Assembly: GCA_964370205.1 (NCBI GenBank)
Contig: CAYJIK010000022.1
Span: forward strand, 1 to 29,601
Source: DAMCAP01 sp964370205
GTDB taxonomy: Bacteria; Bacillota; Clostridia; Oscillospirales; Ruminococcaceae
Reading direction: 5' to 3'
Length of the DNA stretch: 29,601 nucleotides
The notes below the pieces were generated by a model. That model was not told where the DNA came from. It saw only the letters and a list, made by a program, of their open reading frames with translations, and did not search any database. Position numbers and translations under genes: made by a program. Below are positions 22,441 to 29,601 of this stretch, piece after piece (positions within the stretch are counted from its first letter, which is position 1; every line of letters starts with the position of its first letter).

Positions 22441-23379
22441 ATGAAGAAATTTGCACTTATTGCGCTTTGTATGCTCATGATATTTGCCGCAGGATGTAGG
22501 CCGGCAGAGAGCAGTACACCTGAACCGACCGATTCGTCGGCGCCTGTGGTTATCCCCACACCCCCTGTTGACCCTAACGCTTCTGCTCCCTCGACTCCGT
22601 CCGACCCGAGCAGCGGCACAGTATCGGACGTAACCCCCTCCGACCCTGCACCGACAGGCGACGGATTTGTGTTACCTACAACGTTTGACCCAAATGCGTC
22701 GATAGACACAGGCTTCAGCCAGATATCCGCCTCCAAGGCGACAAACTCCGATGTTAGAGGTTGGCTGACAGTGCCGAACACCAACATCTCCTACCCTGTA
22801 CTGTACTACCCCGATAACAACGACTACTACCTAAACCTTAACATCCTAAAGCAATACGATAAAAACGGCGTTATCTATGCAGACTATGAAACAAAGTTCG
22901 GATCCGCTTCGGAAATCAGCAAGAACACCGTTCTTTACGGACATAACTGGACAAACATCTCTGCAAACCCCCGCATAGGCGAGGAAACAGATGTAATGTT
23001 TGCACAGCTTGCAGCGTTCCACCATCTAAACTTTGCACAGGTTACACCGTACATATACTACTCCACAGAAGCTGAGGAGATGGTATGGCAGGTATTCGCA
23101 GCGTTCTACACAGATGTCGGTTTCTACTACATCAGAGAGAACCCCAACGCTACCCAGTTTGCTGACCTTGTAAACGGTGCAAAGGCGAGAAGCCGCCACA
23201 TCTACGACGTAGATGTAGACGCTGATGACAAGGTGCTCACACTGTCCACCTGTACTCGTGCATACGGCAGCAGTGAAAATCAGCGCTTTGTTATAATGGC
23301 AAGGCTGATGGAGCCGGGCGAAGAGCTAACCGCTGTAAACATCACAGCAAACCCCAACCCTGTACTGCCTAACCTATAA
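22441..23379 (+). CDS. srtB: Class B sortase, predicted lipoprotein
   Basis: The 312-residue protein has a signal sequence ending in the lipobox FAAGC (Cys19), a Ser/Thr/Pro-rich linker (about 22-75), and a sortase B domain (about 90-295). Catalytic residues are visible: His168 in TVLYGHNW, Cys271 in LTLSTCTRAY and Arg282 in QRFVIMARL. Sortases cut a sorting motif in secreted proteins and join them to the cell wall or to each other as pili. Most class B sortases are held by an N-terminal membrane helix; lipid anchoring after a proline-rich stalk is less usual. No protein with a recognisable sorting motif lies in this window. It is monocistronic, with its own promoter and a terminator at 23414-23446. 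Confidence 0.9.
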   Translation: MKKFALIALCMLMIFAAGCRPAESSTPEPTDSSAPVVIPTPPVDPNASAPSTPSDPSSGTVSDVTPSDPAPTGDGFVLPTTFDPNASIDTGFSQISASKATNSDVRGWLTVPNTNISYPVLYYPDNNDYYLNLNILKQYDKNGVIYADYETKFGSASEISKNTVLYGHNWTNISANPRIGEETDVMFAQLAAFHHLNFAQVTPYIYYSTEAEEMVWQVFAAFYTDVGFYYIRENPNATQFADLVNGAKARSRHIYDVDVDADDKVLTLSTCTRAYGSSENQRFVIMARLMEPGEELTAVNITANPNPVLPNL

Positions 23380-23413
23380 GGAGCAGTAGGGTAACCTAGC
23401 TAAATAGCATGTT

Positions 23414-23446
23414 TGAGCTGTGGCGATAGTCGTCACAGCTCTTTTT
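23414..23446 (+). terminator. Intrinsic terminator of the sortase gene
   Basis: GAGCTGTGGCGA, loop TAG, TCGTCACAGCTC (one mismatch), then CTTTTTG, 34 bases after the stop codon. Its 3' side is shared with the palindrome of the dispersed element that follows. Confidence 0.82.
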
Positions 23447-23523
23447 GTCAAAACTTTTTTGACAAAAAGAGCGTCCGCATGGCGGGGTTATCCGAATGGG
23501 GAATAACCTCTGACGGTTTGCCC
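23438..23523. repeat. Dispersed palindrome-plus-tail element, copy 2
   Basis: A 16-bp palindrome (GCTCTTTTTGTCAAAA / TTTTGACAAAAAGAGC, 23438-23472) is followed by GTCCGCATGGCGGGGTTATC, AATGGGGAATAAC and CTCTGACGGTTTGCCC. The tail is the same as in 9454-9511, while the palindrome arms differ. The rest of 23524-23660 shows no gene. Confidence 0.8.
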
Positions 23524-23667
23524 AACCACCCATACAACCCATACAAAATCACCCAAAACGCTCTGATTAACACTTTTATTCACAAGGCTACTAAAATGTC
23601 GCACAGTTTTTATGCAACGTCACTCAACTTTTGCCATTTTGCAACAAAACCTCGACATATTCTCTAT

Positions 23668-23696
23668 TTGACGTTTGGTATAATTTATGATAACAT
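23668..23696 (+). promoter_or_regulatory. Candidate promoter of darA
   Basis: TTGACG (23668-23673), 17 bases, TAACAT (23691-23696). The -10 is imperfect; two TATAAT sequences nearby lack a well-spaced -35. Confidence 0.45.
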
Positions 23697-23803
23697 ATAA
23701 TAAAGCAGTTTAACTGTTTAGCATTTACACCAATCAGCAACAACAGGTAATCCGATGAGACGTGGGCGATAGCCTGCGCTTAAAATATAGAGGAGGTAGA
23801 ATT

Positions 23804-24127
23804 ATGAAATTAGTAATGGCTATAGTATCAAACGATGACGCTAACAAGGTGCAATCCGCACTGGTTAAAGAGCGATATCAAATCACACGACTTGCAACGA
23901 CAGGTGGCTTTTTGATGTCGGGCAATACGACACTCATCTGCGGTACTGACAACGAAAAAGTTGAAGATGTAATTGATATCATTTCGAAACATTCCAAAAA
24001 ACGTACGCAAATGGTGCCGACTACCTCGTCTTATGGCGTGGGTATGTACAGTGCTTTCCCTGTCGAGGTTACCGTGGGCGGTGCTACTATATTTGTCATT
24101 GATGTAGACCAATTTAAGAAGGTGTAA
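23804..24127 (+). CDS. darA: Cyclic-di-AMP-binding PII-like protein DarA
   Basis: The 107-residue product matches the length and sequence of the DarA/PstA family: MKLVMAIVSNDDANKVQSAL, then ITRLATTGGFLMSGNTTLIC, which includes the nucleotide-contacting loop, and the C-terminal VGGATIFVIDVDQF. These trimeric cytoplasmic proteins bind the second messenger c-di-AMP and change loop conformation; partner proteins are not known from sequence. ATG at 23804 follows AGGAGG. The in-frame start 14 codons earlier lacks such a site. The order darA, holB, ricT is conserved in Firmicutes; here tmk and yaaR, often in the same cluster, are absent. Confidence 0.93.
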   Translation: MKLVMAIVSNDDANKVQSALVKERYQITRLATTGGFLMSGNTTLICGTDNEKVEDVIDIISKHSKKRTQMVPTTSSYGVGMYSAFPVEVTVGGATIFVIDVDQFKKV

Positions 24128-24208
24128 CGTTTTACCGTTTGCACCTCTGAAAGGTTGAGCCGACCAAGCTAAATGTACTTGGTGTGGCTGTCGGAAAGGC
24201 TAGCTTAC

Positions 24209-25039
24209 ATGGGCAAACATTTTGAAAGCGGTCCAAATACCGCTTCGCCCTTTGTGGATATCAAATCTAATTATCCGATTTTCAGCTCTGCGACCGCTGA
24301 ACGTTCCTCTCTTCACGCCATATTGGTAGAGAGTGGAAGTTTGGCGGACGGAGAGCTTGTTTCCATGTCTGTGGCGGCTTATTTTTTGTGTGAAAAGGGC
24401 GGTAGCTCTGCCCCTTGCGGTGTATGCAGGGCTTGCAGGCTGATAGCGTCAGGTGCACACCCTGACATTACGGTGCTGGACGGCACTGAGCTTTCAAAGT
24501 CGGGGAATATACCTGTTGCTGTCATACGTGAACAGCGGGTGAAGGCGCTTGTACCTCCGACAGACGGTGAGCGTAAAGGCTTTATACTGAAAAACTGTCA
24601 TCTACTTGAGGAAGCGTCCCAAAACGCACTGCTAAAGCAGATTGAAGAACCGCCACCATGGGTGTTTTACATTCTATTGACAGAGAACAGCAGGGCGCTA
24701 CTGCCCACCGTGCTGTCTCGCCTGTTTAAGGTTACTGTGAACAGTACCTCCGGCGCTGTGTCGGACAGGGCGGTGAAGCTGGTGGACATGCTCTCCCGTG
24801 GGGAGAAGTACGCAGCGGCGGTACTTCTTGCTGAAGCAGAGCGTGAGCGAGAGGTCTACCGTGAACTGCTGAGCGATGTGCGCAGAGTAGCTGCACAAAG
24901 GTATGATTTTGACCTGGCGGAGACGGTGTACAGATGCCTTGAGGCGGTGCGGTATAACGTGGGGCTACCGCTTGTATCGGCTGTGTTGATATCGGGGGCA
25001 AAATATGAGGACAAGGGGATGTACCCTGAGTTTAAGTAG
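24209..25039 (+). CDS. holB: DNA polymerase III delta' subunit (HolB), divergent
   Basis: The protein (276 residues from ATG 24209, behind GGAAAGG) is assigned from a zinc-type cysteine patch (CEKGGSSAPCGVCRACRLIA) followed by HPDITVLD, the clamp-loader signatures KALVPPTDGERKGFILKNCH, LLEEASQNALLKQIEEPPPW and VFYILLTENSRALLPTVLSR, and its place between darA and ricT. Delta' opens and loads the sliding clamp with the tau and delta subunits. It is degenerate: the Walker A region reads ILVESGSLADGE with no GKT, and the SRC sensor motif ends SRL. Loss of ATP binding is known for delta', but loss of the SRC cysteine is less usual. It is shorter than typical delta' (about 320-330 residues). An upstream ATG at 24173 has no good ribosome binding site. 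Confidence 0.85.
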   Translation: MGKHFESGPNTASPFVDIKSNYPIFSSATAERSSLHAILVESGSLADGELVSMSVAAYFLCEKGGSSAPCGVCRACRLIASGAHPDITVLDGTELSKSGNIPVAVIREQRVKALVPPTDGERKGFILKNCHLLEEASQNALLKQIEEPPPWVFYILLTENSRALLPTVLSRLFKVTVNSTSGAVSDRAVKLVDMLSRGEKYAAAVLLAEAEREREVYRELLSDVRRVAAQRYDFDLAETVYRCLEAVRYNVGLPLVSAVLISGAKYEDKGMYPEFK

Positions 25040-25338
25040 TGGGCATAGTTTGCTACTTAGGGGAAAGTATAAAAAAGCAGGCTCGGGCGACTGCGGACGT
25101 TCGAAGTCGTGGCTTGACGGTCGGGGACGTCAGTCCCCTGTGAGCGTGAGAGGCAGGACGGTTTTTGTTCGCCTGTCCCTTCTCGGCATAGCAAACAGTA
25201 ACGGTGAAAAACGAAGAATGAATAGTTAAGTGCCATTGGGAGTAGGTGGCTTTTCACTATTCATTTTTCACTTAAGTGTGTAGGAAAAACATAAAGAAAA
25301 AGGAGAAAGCCCCTGTCGAGTGGCGTGGGCGTGGTGAT
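25040..25338. other. Spacer between holB and ricT
   Basis: No gene is recognised. It holds a small hairpin GGGGAC/GTCCCC (25123-25138) and a diverged inverted pair GTGAAAAACGAAGAATGAAT (25203 onward) with CTATTCATTTTTCAC (25257-25271). Confidence 0.5.
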
Positions 25339-26208
25339 ATGATAGAGATAATCGGGGTACGTTTTAAAGAGGTGGGGAAGATTTACCACTTCGACCCACA
25401 GGGCATTGAAGTCGAGGTGGGTGATAAGGTTATAGTGGACACTGTCCGAGGTGTGGAGTGCGGTGTTGTGGCGATAAAAAACCGCCAAATGCCGAAGGGT
25501 GAGAGCTTTCACACGCTTCGTCCCATGGTAAGAAAGGCAACGGCGCAAGACCTTGCAAACGCTGATTTCCTGAAGACGAAAGAGGCGAATGTGCTGGAGC
25601 GTTGCCGTGAAAAGGTAGCGGAACACGGTCTTGACATGCAACTTATTGATGCCGACTACACGTTTGACGGTAGTAAGATACTGTTTTACTTCACGGCGGA
25701 GGGGCGAGTGGACTTCCGCAATCTTGTCAGAGAGCTTGCGTCCATGTTCAAGGCGAGGATAGAACTTAGGCAGATAGGCGTGCGTGACGAAGCTAAGATG
25801 ATGGGCGGACTTGGTGTCTGCGGTCGTGAGTTTTGCTGTGCGACATTTTTGAGTGAGTTTGCGCCTGTGTCCGTTAAGATGGCAAAAGATCAGGGGCTTT
25901 CGCTTAATCCGTCAAAGATTTCCGGTAACTGCGGACGTCTTATGTGTTGCCTGCGTTACGAGCAGGACGCTTACGAATACCTCACCACCGTAACCCCAAA
26001 GGTGGGCTCATATGTCAACACACCGGAGGGTAAGGGATACATTCAAGAGGTTAGCTTACTGCGTGGGACAGTCAAGGTTAAGCTGGACAAGGTCGACCTT
26101 GGTGTAAAGTCGTTCAGCAAAGGGGATATAGCGGTGCTCAGGCAACCGTCCTACTCGCAGGACTCGGGGCGTGGGTCACGTGGGGGACGTGAAGAAGCTA
26201 CCGAGTAG
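25339..26208 (+). CDS. ricT: PSP1-domain protein RicT (YaaT family)
   Basis: The 289-residue product begins MIEIIGVRFKEVGKIYHFDP, the usual start of the family. A PSP1 domain follows, and the cysteine signature GVCGREFCCATFLSEF with GNCGRLMCCLRYEQDAYEYL is present. In B. subtilis RicT acts with RicA and RicF in a complex that binds iron-sulfur clusters and promotes RNase Y-dependent mRNA maturation, also affecting competence, biofilm and sporulation. I chose ATG 25339. A GTG at 25276 would add 21 basic residues not typical of the family; the ribosome binding site at 25339 is weak, so the start is not certain. Position after darA and holB is the conserved one. Confidence 0.92.
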   Translation: MIEIIGVRFKEVGKIYHFDPQGIEVEVGDKVIVDTVRGVECGVVAIKNRQMPKGESFHTLRPMVRKATAQDLANADFLKTKEANVLERCREKVAEHGLDMQLIDADYTFDGSKILFYFTAEGRVDFRNLVRELASMFKARIELRQIGVRDEAKMMGGLGVCGREFCCATFLSEFAPVSVKMAKDQGLSLNPSKISGNCGRLMCCLRYEQDAYEYLTTVTPKVGSYVNTPEGKGYIQEVSLLRGTVKVKLDKVDLGVKSFSKGDIAVLRQPSYSQDSGRGSRGGREEATE

Positions 26209-26374
26209 AGCGGCGTAAGCCGTGTTGTTAGGTGAGGTTTCAGTGTACTTTCACATGCTTTTTGTGTACGTCCACCGGCCTCCCTCCCTATATACACCCA
26301 TCCCCTCTTAACAACGCAATCCTAAAACCTACCTCTCCCTTCAAATATATTTTCATATGCCTACGCCAAATTAT

Positions 26375-26403
26375 TTGTAAATTGTGCGGTGCTGTGTTAT
26401 AAT
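26375..26403 (+). promoter_or_regulatory. Sigma-A-type promoter of cysS
   Basis: TTGTAA (26375-26380), 17 bases, TATAAT (26398-26403). Transcription would start about 26410, which excludes the upstream in-frame ATG at 26384 and leaves too short a leader for a T-box. Confidence 0.8.
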
Positions 26404-26449
26404 ATCTAAACACAAACACATGATACACATTAACAGAGAGGTGAAACGG

Positions 26450-27847
26450 TTGAAAATATATAACACATTGACACGCAAAAAAGAAGAGTTTGTGCCACAG
26501 GTATCGGGAAAGGTAAGCATATACGACTGCGGACCGACTGTCTACAACTATATACACATTGGGAATGCACGCCCCATCTGTGTGCGTGACGTTCTACGCC
26601 GTTATCTCGATTACATCGGTTTTGACGTCACATATGTCCAGAACTTCACCGATATTGACGATAAGATTATAAACCGTGCAAACGACGAAGGCGTTGGCTT
26701 TCTCGATATTGCAAACCGCTATATAGAAGAATTTTTCACCGATAGCAAGGGGCTGGGCATCAAAAAAGCCGACTACCACCCGAGGGCGACCGACGTTGTT
26801 GAGGAGATAATCGAAACCATTACAGCGCTTATCAATAAGGGTTACGCCTATCCGCTTGAGGGAAGTGTCTACTACCGCACACGGAAGTTTGAGGAATACG
26901 GCAAGCTGTCCCACATGCCGCTTGAGGAGCTTGAAGCAGGTGCCAGAGTGGACATGAACGACCCGAAGGAAGACCCGCTTGATTTTGTGCTCTGGAAAAA
27001 CGCAAAGCCGGGCGAGCCTTACTGGGAGTCGCCGTGGGGCAAAGGTAGACCCGGTTGGCATATCGAATGCAGTGCCATGATAAAGAAGACGCTGGGCGAC
27101 ACTATCGACATCCACTGCGCAGGTAGCGACCTTATCTTCCCTCACAATGAAAACGAAATAGCACAAAGCGAGGCGCTGAGCGGTAAGCCATACGCCAACT
27201 ATTGGATGCATAACGCCATGATAAACGTGGACAGCAAGAAGATGTCCAAAAGTGCAGGAAACTTCTTCACTGTCCGTGACATACAGGAAAGGTACAGCTA
27301 TGAAGCTATTCGCTTCTTTATGATATCCGCACACTACAGAAGTCCTGTGAACTTCACTGATGTGGGTATGGAAGCGGCGATGACATCGCTTGAGCGCCTC
27401 TATACCGCTCGTGAAAACCTTGAATACGCCATAGAAAACGCCACAGACGGGACTGTCGACGACAGCTTCACCGCCGCTGTGGACGGCCACAAAGCAGACT
27501 TTTTAACTGCGATGGACGACGACCTAAACACAGCCGACGCACTGGCGGCGCTTTTCAACCTCACAAGAGAGATAAACAGCAAAATCGCCACAATAACACA
27601 GGCAGATAAAAAGTCGCTCACCCACGCACTGGAGATATTCGACATGTTCTGCTCTGTGCTTGGTCTGCTCTACAACCGCACCGAGAAAGGCTCGCTGGAC
27701 AGCGAAGTGGAAGCGCTTATAGAACAGCGTCAGAGGGCGAGAGCAAGCAAGGACTTCAAAACCGCCGATGAAATCCGTGATAAGCTGGCTGCAATGGGCA
27801 TAACCTTGCTGGACACCCCCGAGGGTGTGCGCTGGAAGAAGGATTAG
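26450..27847 (+). CDS. cysS: Cysteinyl-tRNA synthetase
   Basis: The 465-residue class I synthetase joins cysteine to tRNA-Cys. It has the zinc-ligand Cys27 in YDCGPTVYNYIHIGNARP, which also holds the HIGH-type motif HIGN. Further zinc-site residues are in GWHIECSAM and in IHCAGSDLIFPHNENE, followed by the KMSKS loop (SKKMSKSAGNFF). The C-terminal DALR-type and anticodon region ends ARASKDFKTADEIRDKLAAM, GITLLDTPEGVRW, as in the family. The start is TTG at 26450, six bases after AGAGGTG; the promoter at 26375-26403 rules out the ATG at 26384. It is not cotranscribed with ricT, as it has its own promoter. No cysE or mrnC neighbour is seen. Confidence 0.96.
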   Translation: MKIYNTLTRKKEEFVPQVSGKVSIYDCGPTVYNYIHIGNARPICVRDVLRRYLDYIGFDVTYVQNFTDIDDKIINRANDEGVGFLDIANRYIEEFFTDSKGLGIKKADYHPRATDVVEEIIETITALINKGYAYPLEGSVYYRTRKFEEYGKLSHMPLEELEAGARVDMNDPKEDPLDFVLWKNAKPGEPYWESPWGKGRPGWHIECSAMIKKTLGDTIDIHCAGSDLIFPHNENEIAQSEALSGKPYANYWMHNAMINVDSKKMSKSAGNFFTVRDIQERYSYEAIRFFMISAHYRSPVNFTDVGMEAAMTSLERLYTARENLEYAIENATDGTVDDSFTAAVDGHKADFLTAMDDDLNTADALAALFNLTREINSKIATITQADKKSLTHALEIFDMFCSVLGLLYNRTEKGSLDSEVEALIEQRQRARASKDFKTADEIRDKLAAMGITLLDTPEGVRWKKD

Positions 27848-27884
27848 TAGGGCTCACACAACAATTTTTATTGTCGTTTAACAA

Positions 27885-27918
27885 ACAAACCCCCGACACC
27901 GTGGTGTCGGGGGTTTGT
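27885..27918. terminator. Bidirectional terminator between cysS and the convergent kinase-like gene
   Basis: A 16-bp perfect stem, ACAAACCCCCGACACC with GGTGTCGGGGGTTTGT, lies between two convergent genes (stops at 27847 and 27943). On the minus strand TTTGTTTGTT follows, and on the plus strand a weaker AT-rich stretch. Confidence 0.88.
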
Positions 27919-27942
27919 ACAATTATAATCTTTTCAGAAACT

Positions 27943-28545
27943 TTATCTACCCTTTACCGCACACAGCAATAGTTCTACTGCCTGCTCAGTGCTGAAGAAA
28001 GCAGTATCTATGCAGAGATTGTAGTTACTCACCACACCCCACTCACCGGAGCTTACAAACTCGTAATAGCTTGCACGCTCTTTGTCTATCTTCTGTATCA
28101 TCTTGCGCATCTCTTTGTCGCCTTTTTCACGGTCGGTAGGCACCTGCTCATAGCACCGCTCAATACGTGCCCCAATGTCAGACGAGTAGATAAATACTTT
28201 AAAAGGGTTGAGGTCGGACAGTATTTGGTCGGCACAACGTCCGACGAATACGGCGTTACCCTTGTTCCCCAGCTCCTTTATGATGTTTGTCTGGGCTATT
28301 TGAATTTGCTCTATCGGTGTTTGTTGATACATTGCAAAGGAGCGTCCAAATGCGAAGGGATAGCTTCGTGTTACTGACGCTTCGCTGTACTTCTCTATAA
28401 ACTCGGCAACATACCCTGTTTCCTCCGCCACAGCCTGTATAAGCTGCTTATCGTAGTAGGCATAGTCAAGCGCCTCTGCAAGTTTTAAGCTTATCTCACG
28501 ACCGCCACTGCTGAATTGTCTGCTAATTGTGATGATATTGTTCAT
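27943..28545 (-). CDS. Cytidylate kinase-like family protein
   Basis: The 200-residue protein begins MNNIITISRQFSSGGREISLKLAEAL, the P-loop-like start of the cytidylate-kinase-like family (Cytidylate_kin2), where the loop is SSGGREI instead of a classic GKST. It continues with YYDKQLIQAVAEETG, a lid-like NAVFVGRCADQILSD and KVFIYSSDIGARIERC, and ends with YNLCIDTAFFSTEQAVELL. Members are widespread in Clostridia; their substrate is not established, and it should not be equated with Cmk. ATG at 28545 follows AAGGAAGG. It is convergent with cysS and shares the terminator at 27885-27918. Confidence 0.85.
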   Translation of the reverse strand: MNNIITISRQFSSGGREISLKLAEALDYAYYDKQLIQAVAEETGYVAEFIEKYSEASVTRSYPFAFGRSFAMYQQTPIEQIQIAQTNIIKELGNKGNAVFVGRCADQILSDLNPFKVFIYSSDIGARIERCYEQVPTDREKGDKEMRKMIQKIDKERASYYEFVSSGEWGVVSNYNLCIDTAFFSTEQAVELLLCAVKGR

Positions 28546-28616
28546 AGTCGATACCTTCCTTTGTTGTTGTTTTAAAATGTTGTGGTTGGAGTATTTTACC
28601 TATATTGCACAGGAGC

Positions 28617-29072
28617 TTAAATCCTGATAGAGCGTATTTCCTTTGAGCTTCTTCCAGCGTACCTCATCGTTGCCGCTGTACCGCCACCCTGCCTACCGTC
28701 ATGCACAGCTAGCACCAGGTCGGAATTGTCCACCATATAGCGATTGCGAATCATATAGCACTCTCTCGAGTACTCCTCTGTTATTACCTTCACCGCATCG
28801 CAACTGCGTAGAAGTGTCCTAAACTCGGCATTTTGAGACTTAAGCCTGCCTGCGTAGGGGATAGCCGCTTCAAGGGTCACAGGGTACTTAACTCTGATAT
28901 CCGCCACTATGCGTGCGAAAATAAGGTCGACACCCTCGGCAAAACCGCTGATAAAGTGCCTATACCCTCTATCCAGCGCTTGCAAAACCTCCTGTTGCAA
29001 CAGCTCAGCAACCATTGCTACCTTGTCGGGTGGTATATCACGATGACCTGTGACGCAACATGCCTTTATCAT
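28617..29072 (-). CDS. SLOG-family (DUF1273/YpsA-like) protein
   Basis: The 151-residue protein starts at ATG 29072 behind AGGGAGG, giving MIKACCVTGHRDIPPDK. An ATG 18 codons upstream lacks a ribosome binding site. The Rossmann-like SLOG pattern is seen in CCVTGHRDI, HFISGFAEGVDLIFARIV, AAIPYAGRLKSQNAEFRTLL and NRYMVDNSDLVLAVHDGRQGGGTAATMRYA, the last forming the ligand-binding loop. SLOG proteins bind nucleotides or nucleotide-derived ligands. YpsA of B. subtilis influences cell division and oxidative stress, but function is not proven here. It is read in the same direction as the kinase-like gene with a 71-nt gap. No effector gene (nuclease, membrane pore) that would mark a SLOG defence system lies beside it. 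Confidence 0.85.
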   Translation of the reverse strand: MIKACCVTGHRDIPPDKVAMVAELLQQEVLQALDRGYRHFISGFAEGVDLIFARIVADIRVKYPVTLEAAIPYAGRLKSQNAEFRTLLRSCDAVKVITEEYSRECYMIRNRYMVDNSDLVLAVHDGRQGGGTAATMRYAGRSSKEIRSIRI

Positions 29073-29455
29073 GGCGAAAACCTCCCTTCGTTTAGCGAAC
29101 ACAATAGTACAATAAGTAATAAACATTAAAAAAATACTAATGGTAAAAGTTGTAGCTGCACTTCAGCAAGATTGAGATAGGCAAGGGGACTGCTGATGAG
29201 GTTGCGCCGTAGGGTAGGTGTAACAAATACTTTGTAGTTTAATTATACGTTTTTTAGGATGGTATGTAAAGATGTTTTGTAAAATTGGTGATTTGTTTAC
29301 AAAGATGTATGAAGTTTATGGGGGTTAATGTTGTGGTGGTAGGAGGGTTCGTGGGCGGTTTGCTTTGCGGAGCTTATTGCGTAAACAACGATGTCTGTGT
29401 CCTCATCCGCTGTTGTGGTATGCCTCCTGATATTTATGTTTGCCTGCCGCCGGAC

Positions 29456-29601
29456 GGTAGCGTAAATAAGAACGTCCGGGGAATGGCCATGTCGGCTTGC
29501 GAGCCGACTAAGAAACGGAAGTCAGCCCCAAAGGCTGACTTCCGTTTCTTTCTGCCCTTTGGGCAGATGGCCATTCCCCGGACGTTCTTATTTACGCTAC
29601 C
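29456..29601. repeat. Cloverleaf element, copy 4 (at the right window edge)
   Basis: Ends are GGTAGCGTAAATAAGAACGT and its complement ending in CGCTACC at the last base. The outer stem runs about 35 bp. Inner hairpins are GTCGGCT/AGCCGAC (29491-29508), AAACGGAAGTCAGCC with GGCTGACTTCCGTTT (29513-29547) and CTGCCC/GGGCAG (29552-29566). In the outer stem A is T at position 8, and the opposite arm carries the matching change. Upstream, 29073-29455 holds no recognisable gene. Confidence 0.92.

Noticed and set aside
26209..26449. T-box riboswitch upstream of cysS
   Set aside because: The promoter at 26375-26403 leaves only about 40 nt of leader, too short for a T-box.
26594..27490. Long open frame (298 codons) on the minus strand opposite cysS
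   Set aside because: It lies wholly inside cysS, which has all synthetase motifs; the antisense protein shows no family resemblance and arises from codon bias.
28617..29072. SLOG-based anti-phage defence system
   Set aside because: No effector or sensor gene typical of such systems lies beside it; the sequence fits the YpsA-like group.
29456..29601. tRNA or tRNA-like gene suggested by the cloverleaf fold
   Set aside because: Arms and loops do not have tRNA dimensions, there is no T-loop GTTCRA motif or anticodon arm pattern, and the outer stem is far too long.

Overview
The window looks like a scaffold from an uncultured gut-type Clostridia (Firmicutes, perhaps Oscillospirales). The evidence is the B. 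subtilis-like order darA-holB-ricT, Gram-positive lipoprotein signals, a class B sortase, strong AGGAGG-type ribosome binding sites, near-balanced base composition and many short dispersed palindromes. It contains two 100-N gaps and one 10-N gap, so it is a draft metagenome-type assembly. No tRNA, rRNA, CRISPR array, phage gene or transposase was seen.

Layout. 1-2613 (minus): an Mrp/Mbh-type cation/proton antiporter operon in the order mnhE, mnhF, mnhG, a DUF4040/MbhD-like subunit, then an MbhE-MnhB fusion that runs off the left edge; a cluster of short hairpins sits between mnhE and mnhF. 2882-9050: two divergent pairs of unusual proteins. Three of the four share a helical module with the core EEL.(M/L)AHI.NAE.EK.Q and/or RDVIK.QML, and one is a 984-residue DUF11/SdrD-B-like protein; I infer spore-surface or envelope structural proteins. 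9051-9716: repeats without a gene. 9717-11069 (minus): a D,D-carboxypeptidase homologue whose catalytic residues are replaced. 11363-12982 (minus): proline-catabolic P5C dehydrogenase. 13313-14625 (minus): three tandem paralogous small membrane proteins, one frameshifted. 15153-21840 (minus): response regulator, histidine kinase, lipoprotein membrane-fusion protein and RND efflux pump. 22441-23379: lipoprotein-type sortase B. 23804-26208: darA, holB, ricT. 26450-27847: cysS. 27943-29072 (minus): a cytidylate-kinase-like protein and a SLOG-domain protein.

How parts work together. The response regulator promoter carries four ATAAAC direct repeats (plus-strand reading) at 11/12/11-nt spacing over its -35/-10 region. 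The RND operon promoter carries three more at 13/11-nt spacing. This suggests one OmpR-family regulator controls itself and the pump. darA-holB-ricT is a conserved Firmicutes neighbourhood (c-di-AMP sensing, replication clamp loading, RNA-maturation cofactor).

The most unusual signal is a family of four intergenic elements (4972-5121, 14831-15047, 21976-22135, 29456-29601). Each has a long outer stem beginning GGTAGCG and ending CGCTACC that encloses three hairpins, giving a cloverleaf (four-way junction) fold; the middle arm of copy 2 is interrupted by an assembly gap. Stem sequences change on both arms together while some linkers (GACTAA) stay fixed, and one copy with unrelated stem sequence keeps the same architecture. 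I do not recognise this as a named family.
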